Origin: Thalassobius vesicularis
GTDB lineage: Bacteria; Pseudomonadota; Alphaproteobacteria; Rhodobacterales; Rhodobacteraceae
Reading direction: 5' to 3'
NCBI RefSeq assembly: GCF_004799325.1
Contig: NZ_SSMD01000003.1
Coordinates: 186,001-250,000, forward strand
DNA length: 64,000 bases
Below, in pieces: positions 45,493-54,116 of the stretch. The translations under genes and the position numbers were made by a program. Each line of letters starts with the position of its first letter. Within the stretch, counting starts at the first letter, position 1. The notes beneath the pieces were generated by a model. The model saw only the letters and a program-made list of their open reading frames with translations, did not search any database and was not told the origin of the DNA.

Positions 45493-47292
45493 TCATCCAA
45501 GACTGCTGGCGCCGTCCGTGGCCGGGCCGACATTCTGGCGGAACACTTCGAACAGCTCGCGCCCCAATCCGTGGCCGTTGGCGGACAGGTCCGGCACCAC
45601 CGGATCACGTGTGGCAAAGCCTTCGGTCAGGTTCTCCAGCGTTCCGGAAACCGCATCGACGCGCAGCAGATCGCCGTCGTGCACCCGCGCCAGCGGGCCG
45701 CCCATCGCCGCCTCGGGCGTGACGTGGATCGCCGAGGGCACCTTGCCCGACGCGCCCGACATCCGCCCGTCCGTCACCAGCGCCACGCGCAGCCCGCGGT
45801 CTTGCAGCACCGACAGGGTCGGCGTCAGCCCGTGCAGCTCGGGCATCCCGTTGGCGCGCGGGCCCTGGAACCGCACGACGACCACGGTGTCGCCGGTAAA
45901 CTCGCCCGCCTTGAACGCCGCCTTGACCGAGTCCTGATCGTGGAACACCCGCGCCGGGGCCTGGATCACATGCCGTTCGGGGGCGACGGCCGAGACCTTC
46001 ATCACCCCGGTCCCCAGATTGCCGCTGAGCGCGGCCAGACCACCGGTCGGCTGGAACGGGTCGCTGGCGGGGCGCAGGATACGGTCGTTTTCGCTGCGGC
46101 GCGCGCCCTCGGACCAGCCCAAAACGCCGCCCTTCAGGCGCGGCTCATGCGTATACCGCTCCAACCCCGGGCCAGCGACGGTTTGCACGTCGTCGTGCAG
46201 CAGACCGGCCTCCAGCAGTTGCGCGATCAGATAGCCCAGCCCCCCGGCGGCGTGGAAATGGTTCACATCGGCCAGCCCGTTCGGGTAGATCTTGGCCAGC
46301 AGTGGGACGACCGAGGATATCTCGGAAAAATCCTGCATCGTCAGCTGGATCCCGGCGGCCTTGGCCATCGCGGGCAGGTGGATCAGCAGGTTGGTCGAGC
46401 CGCCCGTCGCCATCAGCCCGACGATGCCGTTCACAAAGGCGCGTTCATCCAGCACATCGCAGGCGGGGGTTCGGTCTGTCGTGGCGATCTGCACCGCGCG
46501 TTCCACGCCCGCGCGGGTCAGTGCCTCGCGCAGTGGGGTGCCGGGGTTGACGAAGGACGCGCCGGGCAGGTGCAGGCCCATCACCTCCATCAGCATCTGG
46601 TTGGAATTGGCGGTGCCGTAGAAGGTGCAGGTGCCGGGCGCGTGGTAACTGGCCATCTCGGCCGCCATCAGTGCTGTGCGATCGACCTCTCCGGCGGCGA
46701 ATTGCGCGCGGACATGGGCCTTTTCGTCGTTCGGCAGGCCCGAGGGCATGGGGCCAGCGGGCAAAAACACCGCGGGGATATGCCCGAACGTGGCGGCGGC
46801 GATCACCAGACCCGGCACGATCTTGTCGCACACGCCCAGAAACAGCGCCGCGTCATAGGTGTTGTGCGACAGCGCGACCCCGGCGGCCAACGCGATGACA
46901 TCGCGGGAAAACAGCGACAGTTCCATCCCCGTCTGGCCTTGCGTGACGCCGTCGCACATCGCCGGAACCCCGCCCGCCACCTGCGCCGTGGCGCCCAGCG
47001 CGCGGGCGGTCTGGCGGATCAGTTCGGGGTAGGCCTCATAGGGCTGGTGTGCCGACAGCATGTCGTTATAGGCGGTGACGATGCCCAGATTGGGGGCGCG
47101 CCCCTCGGCCAGGCGGGGTTGGTCTGTGACCATCCCGGCATAGGCATGGGCCTGGTTGCCACAGGTCAGATGCGCGCGCGCCGGGCCTTGCTGGCCCGCA
47201 TCCCGCATTCGCGCAAGATAGGCCCCGCGCGTCTGGGCGCTACGCGCGATGATCCGGTCGGTAACCCGGGCAATCGTGTCGTTCAGACTCAT
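45493..47292 (-). CDS. edd: Phosphogluconate dehydratase
   Basis: Edd dehydrates 6-phosphogluconate to KDPG with a [4Fe-4S] cluster. The 599-residue protein has the ILVD/EDD-family cluster cysteines in [22 protein letters not shown] and [14 protein letters not shown], and the C-terminal [28 protein letters not shown] precedes the ATG. The gene is the first in edd-eda. A far longer open frame that continues upstream is the antisense of the CHAT gene. Confidence 0.96.
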   Translation of the reverse strand: MSLNDTIARVTDRIIARSAQTRGAYLARMRDAGQQGPARAHLTCGNQAHAYAGMVTDQPRLAEGRAPNLGIVTAYNDMLSAHQPYEAYPELIRQTARALGATAQVAGGVPAMCDGVTQGQTGMELSLFSRDVIALAAGVALSHNTYDAALFLGVCDKIVPGLVIAAATFGHIPAVFLPAGPMPSGLPNDEKAHVRAQFAAGEVDRTALMAAEMASYHAPGTCTFYGTANSNQMLMEVMGLHLPGASFVNPGTPLREALTRAGVERAVQIATTDRTPACDVLDERAFVNGIVGLMATGGSTNLLIHLPAMAKAAGIQLTMQDFSEISSVVPLLAKIYPNGLADVNHFHAAGGLGYLIAQLLEAGLLHDDVQTVAGPGLERYTHEPRLKGGVLGWSEGARRSENDRILRPASDPFQPTGGLAALSGNLGTGVMKVSAVAPERHVIQAPARVFHDQDSVKAAFKAGEFTGDTVVVVRFQGPRANGMPELHGLTPTLSVLQDRGLRVALVTDGRMSGASGKVPSAIHVTPEAAMGGPLARVHDGDLLRVDAVSGTLENLTEGFATRDPVVPDLSANGHGLGRELFEVFRQNVGPATDGASSLG

Positions 47293-47313
47293 GCAATTCT
47301 CCTGCCTGTTTTG

Positions 47314-47342
47314 GCTATACCGCGTTAGCGATAACGCTTCAA
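47314..47342 (-). promoter_or_regulatory. edd-eda promoter with embedded LacI-type operator
   Basis: On the minus strand TTGAAG and TATAGC are 17 bases apart. Between them lies a 16-base element with perfect 6-base arms, GCGTTA and TAACGC (plus strand 47322-47337). Bound repressor would sit on the promoter core. The arms and central CG fit LacI-family sites such as that of CceR, which controls the Entner-Doudoroff genes in Rhodobacter sphaeroides; the regulator itself is not in the window. Confidence 0.7.
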
Positions 47343-47415
47343 GCCGCGACGCCTGACGGCATTTGTCATGCAAAACCTGTGGACCGCGCGGGGGCAGGGC
47401 GCCTAAATTCGGGGC

Positions 47416-50085
47416 ATGACACGTATTCTGTTTGCCCTGCTGATCGCCCTGTTCACCCATCCCGCCGCTGCCCAGGTGCTGGGCGAGCCGATGGACACCT
47501 ACGTCGCCGAGCAAGAGGCCGCGATGGACGCGCGCTTTCGCATTGGGGATTTCGCCGGGGCCGAGGCGATCCTGCGCCCGCTGATCGCCAAGGCGACCGA
47601 GGCCGGCGGCCCCACCCACGTCAAGGTGCTGCGCCTGCGGCAGGCCCTGTCCAACACCATGCGCCTGCAGGGCCGCAACGCCGAAGCCCTGCAAGAGATG
47701 GAGGACGCCTACAAGATCTGGACCGAGAACTATCCCAAGTTCAATCCCTACCGTCTGGACGCCTCGATGCAGCTGGCCGTGCACCTGTCGCGCATGGGCT
47801 ATTCCAACGACGCGCTGCCGCTGGCGCTGGAGGCGACCAAGTTCGCCGAAACCATGTGGGGGCCCAAGAACCAGACCACGCTGTTGTGGCAATTCAACAC
47901 CGCCGGCATCTTCAAGGATCTCGGCTATTGGGACGAGGCGTTGGCCAGCGTCACCGATCTGCTGCCCAAGCTGGATGCGGTGGGCAATGATCGCACCGCC
48001 TATTACGCCTGCTCGGTCGCCAAGGAAAAGGCCCGCATCCTGCGCGATCTTGGCCGTCTGGACGAAGCGGCCGAGGCCTATGCCGACACCCTGCGCCGGA
48101 TGCAGGGCTATTACGTGCCGCACCACCCCGAAACCGTCTACACGCAGGGCGAATACGCGCTGGTTCTGTATAAAACCGGCGACTTCGACGGCATGGCCCG
48201 CGTGATGGAGGACTGGCACGAGGGGCTGATGACCACCTTCTCGGACACCTCGCTGCCCTATGCCGAATACCTGGCCTACCGCGCCTTCATGAAGGCTCAG
48301 GGCACCGTCGGCACCCCCGCCTTCGACGCCGCGGTTCAGGATATGCGCGCCTCGGTCGCCCTGCGCGAACAGCTGCTCTCGCCCACGTCGGAATTCGTCG
48401 GCAAGGCCTATCTGGACCTCGCCGCGATGGAAAACGACCGCCAGAACTATGCCGAGGCGTGGCGCCTTGCCCTCAAGGCCGAGGCGGCGGGCATGAACAG
48501 CCGCATGGTGCTGATGGAAAACCTGATGCTGGCGCGCAACCAGGGCCAGATCCCCGAGGACGAAGTGCTTCCGCAGGCCTTTCGCCTGAGCCAGGAAAAC
48601 GGCAACGGCGCGGCGCGGGCGGCCTATGCGATGCTGGCCCAGCGCGTGCAGATCGCCGACGCCTCCAAAACCACCAAGATGCGCGACTTCACCGACATGC
48701 AGCGCCGCCAAAGCGCCCTGCAGCAGGAAATCTCGTATTACGCCGGCCTGCCCAATGCCGAGCGGAACCCCAGTCTCGAACGCCAGATCCGTGCCGAGAT
48801 CGAGGCGCTTTCGACCCAGATCAACGATCTGGGCGCCGAGCTGCGCAAGCAGGATCTGCCCTTTGCCTCGATGTATGAAACCAGCCCGCTGACTCTGCCC
48901 GAAGTGCAGGCCATGCTGGGCGCAGACGAGGCGCTGGTGATCTTCGATATTGGCGAGCTGGAAAACGACTGGGATTACGTGCTGGTCGTCACCCATGACA
49001 CCGCCGTCTGGCGCGAGATGCCGGTCAGCAAGGATAACCTGGCCATGGCCGTGTCCGAGCTGCGCGACTCGATCGACCTGCGGATGGGGGTGCGCGCCGG
49101 TGTGTCGCTCAAGAAAAAGGACACGCCCAAGCGGGACGACTACAACCTCTATGCCGCGCACTGGATCTACGACAACACCTTCGGCACCGTGGCCGACCTG
49201 CTGGATGGCAAGACCCACATCTACGCCGAGCTGCGCGGCGCGCTGTCCTCGATCCCGCCGCAGCTGTTGGTGCGCAATGACACCACCGACATCGCGCAGG
49301 CCGACTGGCTGGTGCGTCATCACGCGATCACCGTCATCCCCTCCATCGATTCGCTGCGCCTCACCACGCTGACCCGCCAGACCGCCCGCGCCGCGCACCC
49401 CTTCCTGGGTTTTGCCGACCCGGTCTTTACCGGCACCGGCGAACAATTGGCCGCCGCTGGCACCCGTGCCGCCCTGCGCGGTGCGCTGGCCCCGCTGCCC
49501 GAAACCGCGATCGAGGTGCGCGCCGTGGCCGAGGCGGTCGGCGCCCCCGCCGATCAGGCCGTCCGCGCCCAGTCCGCCGCCAGCGAGGCCGAGATCAAGG
49601 CCCAAGACCTGTCCGATTACCGCGTGCTGTACTTCGCCACCCACGGTCTGGTCGCCGGTGACATGGTGACCGCCGATCAGCAACTCGACGAACCCGCGCT
49701 GGCGCTGACGGCCGGGCAGGGCGAAGATGGGCTGCTGACCGCCTCGGAAATCGCCTCTTTGCGGCTGAATGCCGATTGGGTCGTGCTGTCCGCCTGTAAC
49801 ACCGCCGTCGGGGATGAACCGGGGGCCGAGGCGCTGTCCGGCCTGGCCGAGGCGTTCACCTATGCCGGGGCCCGCGCCCTGATGGTGTCGCACTGGCCGG
49901 TGGAAAGCCGCTCGGCCGTGGCGCTGATGACCGATCTTTTTGCCCGTCGCGCCGCCGATCCCACGCTGACCGCCGCGCGCGCCCAACAACAGGCGATCCT
50001 GGCGATGATCGACGACCCCCGCCGCCCCGAATGGCATCACCCCGCATTCTGGGCACCGTTCATCCTGGTGGGCAATCCCGACTGA
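47416..50085 (+). CDS. Exported TPR-CHAT domain protein (caspase-like fold)
   Basis: The 889-residue protein has a signal peptide (MTRILFALLIALFTHPAAAQ). A helical TPR-like array lies at about 30-400 and a coiled-coil section at about 415-480. The C-terminal CHAT domain (about 600-889) has its catalytic dyad: His743 in YFATHGLVAG and Cys794 in VLSACNTAVGD. CHAT proteases such as separase relatives and the Craspase effector are cysteine peptidases activated by partners. An exported one must act in the periplasm or on the surface. It is divergent from edd and has no obvious partner next to it. Confidence 0.88.
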   Translation: MTRILFALLIALFTHPAAAQVLGEPMDTYVAEQEAAMDARFRIGDFAGAEAILRPLIAKATEAGGPTHVKVLRLRQALSNTMRLQGRNAEALQEMEDAYKIWTENYPKFNPYRLDASMQLAVHLSRMGYSNDALPLALEATKFAETMWGPKNQTTLLWQFNTAGIFKDLGYWDEALASVTDLLPKLDAVGNDRTAYYACSVAKEKARILRDLGRLDEAAEAYADTLRRMQGYYVPHHPETVYTQGEYALVLYKTGDFDGMARVMEDWHEGLMTTFSDTSLPYAEYLAYRAFMKAQGTVGTPAFDAAVQDMRASVALREQLLSPTSEFVGKAYLDLAAMENDRQNYAEAWRLALKAEAAGMNSRMVLMENLMLARNQGQIPEDEVLPQAFRLSQENGNGAARAAYAMLAQRVQIADASKTTKMRDFTDMQRRQSALQQEISYYAGLPNAERNPSLERQIRAEIEALSTQINDLGAELRKQDLPFASMYETSPLTLPEVQAMLGADEALVIFDIGELENDWDYVLVVTHDTAVWREMPVSKDNLAMAVSELRDSIDLRMGVRAGVSLKKKDTPKRDDYNLYAAHWIYDNTFGTVADLLDGKTHIYAELRGALSSIPPQLLVRNDTTDIAQADWLVRHHAITVIPSIDSLRLTTLTRQTARAAHPFLGFADPVFTGTGEQLAAAGTRAALRGALAPLPETAIEVRAVAEAVGAPADQAVRAQSAASEAEIKAQDLSDYRVLYFATHGLVAGDMVTADQQLDEPALALTAGQGEDGLLTASEIASLRLNADWVVLSACNTAVGDEPGAEALSGLAEAFTYAGARALMVSHWPVESRSAVALMTDLFARRAADPTLTAARAQQQAILAMIDDPRRPEWHHPAFWAPFILVGNPD

Positions 50086-50126
50086 TCCCGCTTCCCAGCA
50101 CCCGCAAACCCGGCTATGAGGGCGCC

Positions 50127-51320
50127 ATGACACAAGACCTTCCCATCGTCCGCATGAAGCCCAAATCCAACGCCCGCGCCATCCGGCACGGTTTCCCTTG
50201 GGTTTATGACAACGAAATCGTCACCGACCGGCGCACCCGTTCGCTGGATCCGGGCACGATTGCCCTGCTGCAGGACGAGAACCGGCAAGAGCTTGGCATC
50301 GTCGCCTTCAACCCCAACTCCCGCATCATCTGCCGGATGTTGGAGCGCGACCTGACCGCCAAGATCGATCGCTACTGGCTGGCCGACCGCATCGAAAAGG
50401 CGCTGCGCCTGCGCGAACGGCTCTATGACCAGCCGTACTATCGCCTGATCCACGCCGAGGCCGACGGCCTGCCCGGCGTCGTCATCGACCGCTTTGGCGA
50501 CACTGCCGTGGTGCAACCCAACGCCGCCTGGGCCGATGTGCTGATGGATGACCTGACCGCCGCGCTGATCGCTGTCACCGGCGTCAAGAACGTGCTGAAA
50601 AACGCCTCGGGCCGCGCCCGCACCCTCGAAGGGCTGGACGAAGATACCCGCACCGTCGCCGGAACCGTGCCCTCGGAACCGATTCCCGTTCCCATGAACG
50701 GCGCCACCTACATGGCCGATCTGGTCGGCGGGCAGAAAACCGGCCTGTTCTTTGACCAGCGCCCCAACCACGCCTTTGCCGCCAGCCTGTGCAAGGACGC
50801 CCGCGTGCTGGACGTGTTCAGCCATGTCGGCGGCTTCTCTCTGGCCGCGCTGGCCGGTGGCGCCAAGTCGGCGCTGGCCGTCGACGGCTCGGAACCCGCG
50901 CTGGAGCTGGCCGCCAAGGGTGCCGCCGCGATGGGCATGGCCGACCGCTTCACCACCCGCAAGGGCGATGCCTTCGACACGCTGGCCGCACTGGCCGATG
51001 AGGGCAAGAAGTACGAGGTCGTGATCTGCGATCCGCCCGCCTTCGCCCCCAACAAACAGGCGCTCGAGGCTGGTCTGCGCGCCTATGAGCGCGTCGCCCG
51101 TCTGGCCGCCCCGCTGGTGGCCGAGGGTGGCTACCTCGTGCTCTGCTCCTGCTCGCACGCGGCCGATCTGGTCCGCTTCCAGGGCGCTTGCGTCCGTGGC
51201 ATCGGCCGTGCCGGGCGCACCGCGCAGCTGATCCGCACCGGCTATGCCGGCCCCGACCACCCGCTGATGCCGCAACTGGTCGAAAGCGGCTACCTCAAGG
51301 CGCTGTTCTTCCGCCTATGA
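50127..51320 (+). CDS. PUA-domain class I rRNA methyltransferase (RlmI-like)
   Basis: The 397-residue protein has an N-terminal PUA RNA-binding domain (about 5-75; HGFPWVYDNEIV), then the RlmI-type middle domain and a Rossmann methyltransferase domain. The SAM-binding stretch is RVLDVFSHVGGFSLAAL and the catalytic motif is CDPPAFAPNK. RlmI makes m5C1962 in 23S rRNA; the closest reaction here is probably the same, though C-terminal motifs vary. The ATG at 50127 follows GAGGGC. Its stop overlaps the start of the PIN gene. Confidence 0.9.
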   Translation: MTQDLPIVRMKPKSNARAIRHGFPWVYDNEIVTDRRTRSLDPGTIALLQDENRQELGIVAFNPNSRIICRMLERDLTAKIDRYWLADRIEKALRLRERLYDQPYYRLIHAEADGLPGVVIDRFGDTAVVQPNAAWADVLMDDLTAALIAVTGVKNVLKNASGRARTLEGLDEDTRTVAGTVPSEPIPVPMNGATYMADLVGGQKTGLFFDQRPNHAFAASLCKDARVLDVFSHVGGFSLAALAGGAKSALAVDGSEPALELAAKGAAAMGMADRFTTRKGDAFDTLAALADEGKKYEVVICDPPAFAPNKQALEAGLRAYERVARLAAPLVAEGGYLVLCSCSHAADLVRFQGACVRGIGRAGRTAQLIRTGYAGPDHPLMPQLVESGYLKALFFRL

Positions 51321-51856
51321 GGGCGCTGCTGGACACCTGCGTCCTGTACCCCACGGTGATGCGAGAGATCCTGCTGGCCGTCGCGGCCACCGGGGCCTTT
51401 CGCCCGCTCTGGTCCGCCCGCATCCTCGAGGAATGGGCCCGCGCCGCCCGCAAACTCGGCCCGACCGGCGAGGCGCAGGCCCGAGGCGAGATCGCATTGC
51501 TTTCCGCTGCGTGGCCCGACGCGGTCGTGACCTGGCCGCCCTCGCTGGAAAACCGCCTGTACCTGCCCGATCCCGCCGACATCCACGTGCTGGCCGCCGC
51601 CATCGCGGGCCATGCCGACACGCTGATCACCCTGAACGCCGCCGATTTCCCGCGCCAGACCTTGGCCGAAGAGGGGCTGACCCGCCAAGCCCCGGACGAG
51701 TTCCTCTATGCTTTCTGGCAGCAAAACCCCGACGCCGTCGCCGCCGCGGTCGAGGGCGTGCGCCAACAGGCCGACCGCTTGTCCGGCCAGACATGGGAGA
51801 CCCGTCAGCTTTTGAAAAAGGCGCGCCTGCCGCGTCTGGGCAAGGCGCTCAGCTAA
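51317..51856 (+). CDS. PIN-domain protein (PIN_3-like)
   Basis: The 179-residue protein has the acidic residues expected of PIN nucleases: Asp6 (MRALLDTCVLYP), Glu38/39 (RILEEW), Asp88 (DPADIHVLAAA) and Asp110 (LNAADFP). It starts by ATGA overlap with the stop of the rRNA methyltransferase gene, so translation is coupled. No antitoxin gene is next to it, unlike a VapBC pair. It may be a housekeeping RNase or an RNA-binding relic. It overlaps the convergent M48 gene by eight bases. Confidence 0.82.
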   Translation: MRALLDTCVLYPTVMREILLAVAATGAFRPLWSARILEEWARAARKLGPTGEAQARGEIALLSAAWPDAVVTWPPSLENRLYLPDPADIHVLAAAIAGHADTLITLNAADFPRQTLAEEGLTRQAPDEFLYAFWQQNPDAVAAAVEGVRQQADRLSGQTWETRQLLKKARLPRLGKALS

Positions 51857-52535
51857 GGTTCCACTTGGCCTCGTGCCGCTCGATCATCGCGATCCGTTCC
51901 GGCGTCGCCGGGTGGCTCATCAACCACGCTGGCACCACACCCGCGCGGGCCCCCGTCAGCGCCTCCAGCTTGGTGAACAGCGACTTTTGTGGCCCGGTGC
52001 CGAACCCCGCCTTCACCATCAGCGCGCTGGCATATTCGTCGGCCTCATATTCATCGCTCCGCGACATCCGCGCCGCCAGCAGCCGTGTCAGCCCGTTGGC
52101 GATGTAGATCCCGATCCCCGGCAGCAGCCGCGACAGCACCATCCCCAGCGCCGCCCGCATCGCGTTCTGCCCGGAAAAGTCGATCATCCGCCGCCGCGTA
52201 TGCCCCAGCGCCACGTGTCCCAGCTCATGCGCGATCACGCTGCCGATTTCCTCGGCGCTGACCTCGCCCGACTGGAACCGCTTGTAGAACCCCCGGGTCA
52301 GGAACACCCGCCCATCCGGCGCCGCCAGCCCGTTGACTGGCTCGACCTCATAAAGGAACACCCGCACGCGCGGCACATCCAGCGCTTGCGCCAGCCGGTC
52401 CAGCACGGGTTGCAGCTTTGGGTCCACCAACTCGGTCGAGCGCGCATCCAACTCCTTGCGCGTTCGCCAAGCGGAGAACCAGTACATCGCCAGCGCATAC
52501 ATGATCGCCAGCAGGATCGGGGTAAATCTGAGCAT
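51849..52535 (-). CDS. M48 family membrane-associated metallopeptidase
   Basis: The 228-residue protein has an N-terminal hydrophobic segment (about 4-22) that may anchor it or serve as an uncleaved signal. The zinc motif is HELGH (His103, Glu104, His107), and the distal ligand glutamate lies in SDEYEADEYA. It is shorter than HtpX and has no TPR repeats, unlike the other M48 protein at 19082-20401. The substrate is unknown; membrane or periplasmic protein turnover is likely. Confidence 0.87.
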   Translation of the reverse strand: MLRFTPILLAIMYALAMYWFSAWRTRKELDARSTELVDPKLQPVLDRLAQALDVPRVRVFLYEVEPVNGLAAPDGRVFLTRGFYKRFQSGEVSAEEIGSVIAHELGHVALGHTRRRMIDFSGQNAMRAALGMVLSRLLPGIGIYIANGLTRLLAARMSRSDEYEADEYASALMVKAGFGTGPQKSLFTKLEALTGARAGVVPAWLMSHPATPERIAMIERHEAKWNLS

Positions 52536-52760
52536 GAGGCTAATATGGGGCCGCGCGCGAGCCGGGAAAAGGGGCGAAAACCGTTGTACGAAAATCGACG
52601 GGAATCATACAATTTCGCGGGTTAAGCGGGCGTCACACCCCCGCAAGCAAAGTTAACCGGATCGGGCGACATGGCCCGCAATCCGGCTAGTTTTCACGTG
52701 AAGTTTCAAGCAATTCCAAAGGGTAGGGCGGCAAAGTTAAAGCTGGACGATAGGATTAAC

Positions 52761-53945
52761 CTATTTCGTAAGCTCTTTCATGCCCTTTTCCAGCCCTTCC
52801 AGAGTCATCGGAACCATGTTGTTCTCGAAGATTTCTTTAATGAGTCCAATGGATTGCGTGTAGCCCCAGTAGCGTTCCGGCACCGGGTTGATCCACAGGT
52901 TCGAGGGCCACTGCTCCCGCGCGCGCTCCAGCCAGACCTGGCCCGCCTCGGGGTTCCAATGCTCGTTCGCGCCGCCCGGATACGAGATTTCATAGGGCGA
53001 CATCGAGGCGTCTCCGATGAAAATGCATTTATAATCAGGGCCATAGGTCCGCAGAACCTCCCATGTAGGGGTCTGCGCATCCCAGCGGCGTTTGTTGTCC
53101 TTCCACACGCCTTCGTACAGGCAGTTGTGGAAATAGAAGTATTCCAGGTGCTTGAACTCGGATTTCGCGGCCGAGAACAGCTCCTCCATGACCTTGATAT
53201 GCGGGTCCATAGATCCGCCAACGTCCAGAAACAAAACAACTTTTACCGCATTGCGCCGTTCCGGGCGCACCTTGACGTCAAGGTAGCCATGTTCGGCCGT
53301 GGCGCGGATGGTGCCGTCCAGATCCAGCTCCTCATGGGCGCCGTCACGGGCCCAGCGCCGCAGGCGCTTCAGCGCGACCTTGATATTGCGCGTGCCCAGT
53401 TCAACTGTGTCATCCAAGTTCTTGAATTCTCTACGATCCCAGACCTTGACGGCACGTTGGTTGCGGCTTTCCTTCTGGCCGATCCGCACCCCTTCGGGGT
53501 TATAGCCATAGGCCCCGAACGGCGAGGTGCCCGCCGTGCCGACCCACTTGTTGCCCCCTTGGTGGCGGCCTTTCTGCTCTTCAAGACGTTTTTTCAACGT
53601 TTCCATGAGCTTATCGAAGCCTCCTAAAGCTTCGATCTCGGCCTTTTCCTCTTCGGTGAGGTACTTTTCCGCCATCTTTTCCAGCCAGTCCGATGGCAGC
53701 TCGATCGCCTCAAGGACGTCGCCCAGCTGGATTTGGTCCAAGCCTTTGAAAGACATGGCAAAAGCGCGGTCGAACTTGTCGATGTTCCGCTCGTCCTTCA
53801 CCATGGCGGTGCGGGCGAGGTAGTAGAACGCCTCGACGTCATAGGTGACCAACCCGGCCTTCACCGCTTCGAGAAAGCTCAGATACTCGCGCAGCGAGAC
53901 GGGAACACCAGTTTTTCTGAGGTTTTCGAAGAAAGGAAGGAACAT
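52761..53945 (-). CDS. VWA domain-containing protein (MoxR partner)
   Basis: The 394-residue protein has a helical N-terminal region (about 1-125) and a C-terminal von Willebrand A domain (about 232-390). The MIDAS metal site is DVGGSMD (Asp241, Gly243, Ser245). It resembles CoxE-like VWA proteins that act with MoxR AAA+ ATPases as chaperones for metal-cofactor insertion or membrane-complex assembly. There is no signal peptide, so it is cytosolic. It is the last gene of a four-gene operon that begins with moxR. Confidence 0.88.
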   Translation of the reverse strand: MFLPFFENLRKTGVPVSLREYLSFLEAVKAGLVTYDVEAFYYLARTAMVKDERNIDKFDRAFAMSFKGLDQIQLGDVLEAIELPSDWLEKMAEKYLTEEEKAEIEALGGFDKLMETLKKRLEEQKGRHQGGNKWVGTAGTSPFGAYGYNPEGVRIGQKESRNQRAVKVWDRREFKNLDDTVELGTRNIKVALKRLRRWARDGAHEELDLDGTIRATAEHGYLDVKVRPERRNAVKVVLFLDVGGSMDPHIKVMEELFSAAKSEFKHLEYFYFHNCLYEGVWKDNKRRWDAQTPTWEVLRTYGPDYKCIFIGDASMSPYEISYPGGANEHWNPEAGQVWLERAREQWPSNLWINPVPERYWGYTQSIGLIKEIFENNMVPMTLEGLEKGMKELTK

Positions 53946-53948
53946 GGA

Positions 53949-54116
53949 TCAGATCGAGGCCCTGTGTATAAAGATGGTGATGAACAGTCCGATGATCATG
54001 AATAGCACGGCATAGGCCACCGCGTATTGTGCTATGTCCTTGCGGTTGCCCCCGCGGCGTTTTGCGCGGTAAGCCCCTATGATCAAACCCAAAATTGCGC
54101 CAGCGATGACGATCAT
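53949..54116 (-). CDS. 55-residue two-helix membrane protein
   Basis: The frame encodes 55 residues starting MIVIAGAILGLIIGAYRA. Helix 1 spans about 2-15, a strongly basic loop (RAKRRGGNRK, 17-26) follows, and helix 2 spans about 32-50. Positive charge puts the loop in the cytosol. The ATG overlaps the stop of the lipoprotein gene (ATGA), and its stop lies three bases before the VWA start, so it is translationally embedded in the operon. No family is recognised. It is too short for usual gene calling. Confidence 0.78.
   Translation of the reverse strand: MIVIAGAILGLIIGAYRAKRRGGNRKDIAQYAVAYAVLFMIIGLFITIFIHRASI

Noticed and set aside
45493-50133. Open minus-strand frame of 1546 codons running from edd through the CHAT gene
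   Set aside because: Only the edd part (to 47292) is real. The rest is antisense to the CHAT gene, whose strong third-position GC bias keeps the opposite frame free of stops.
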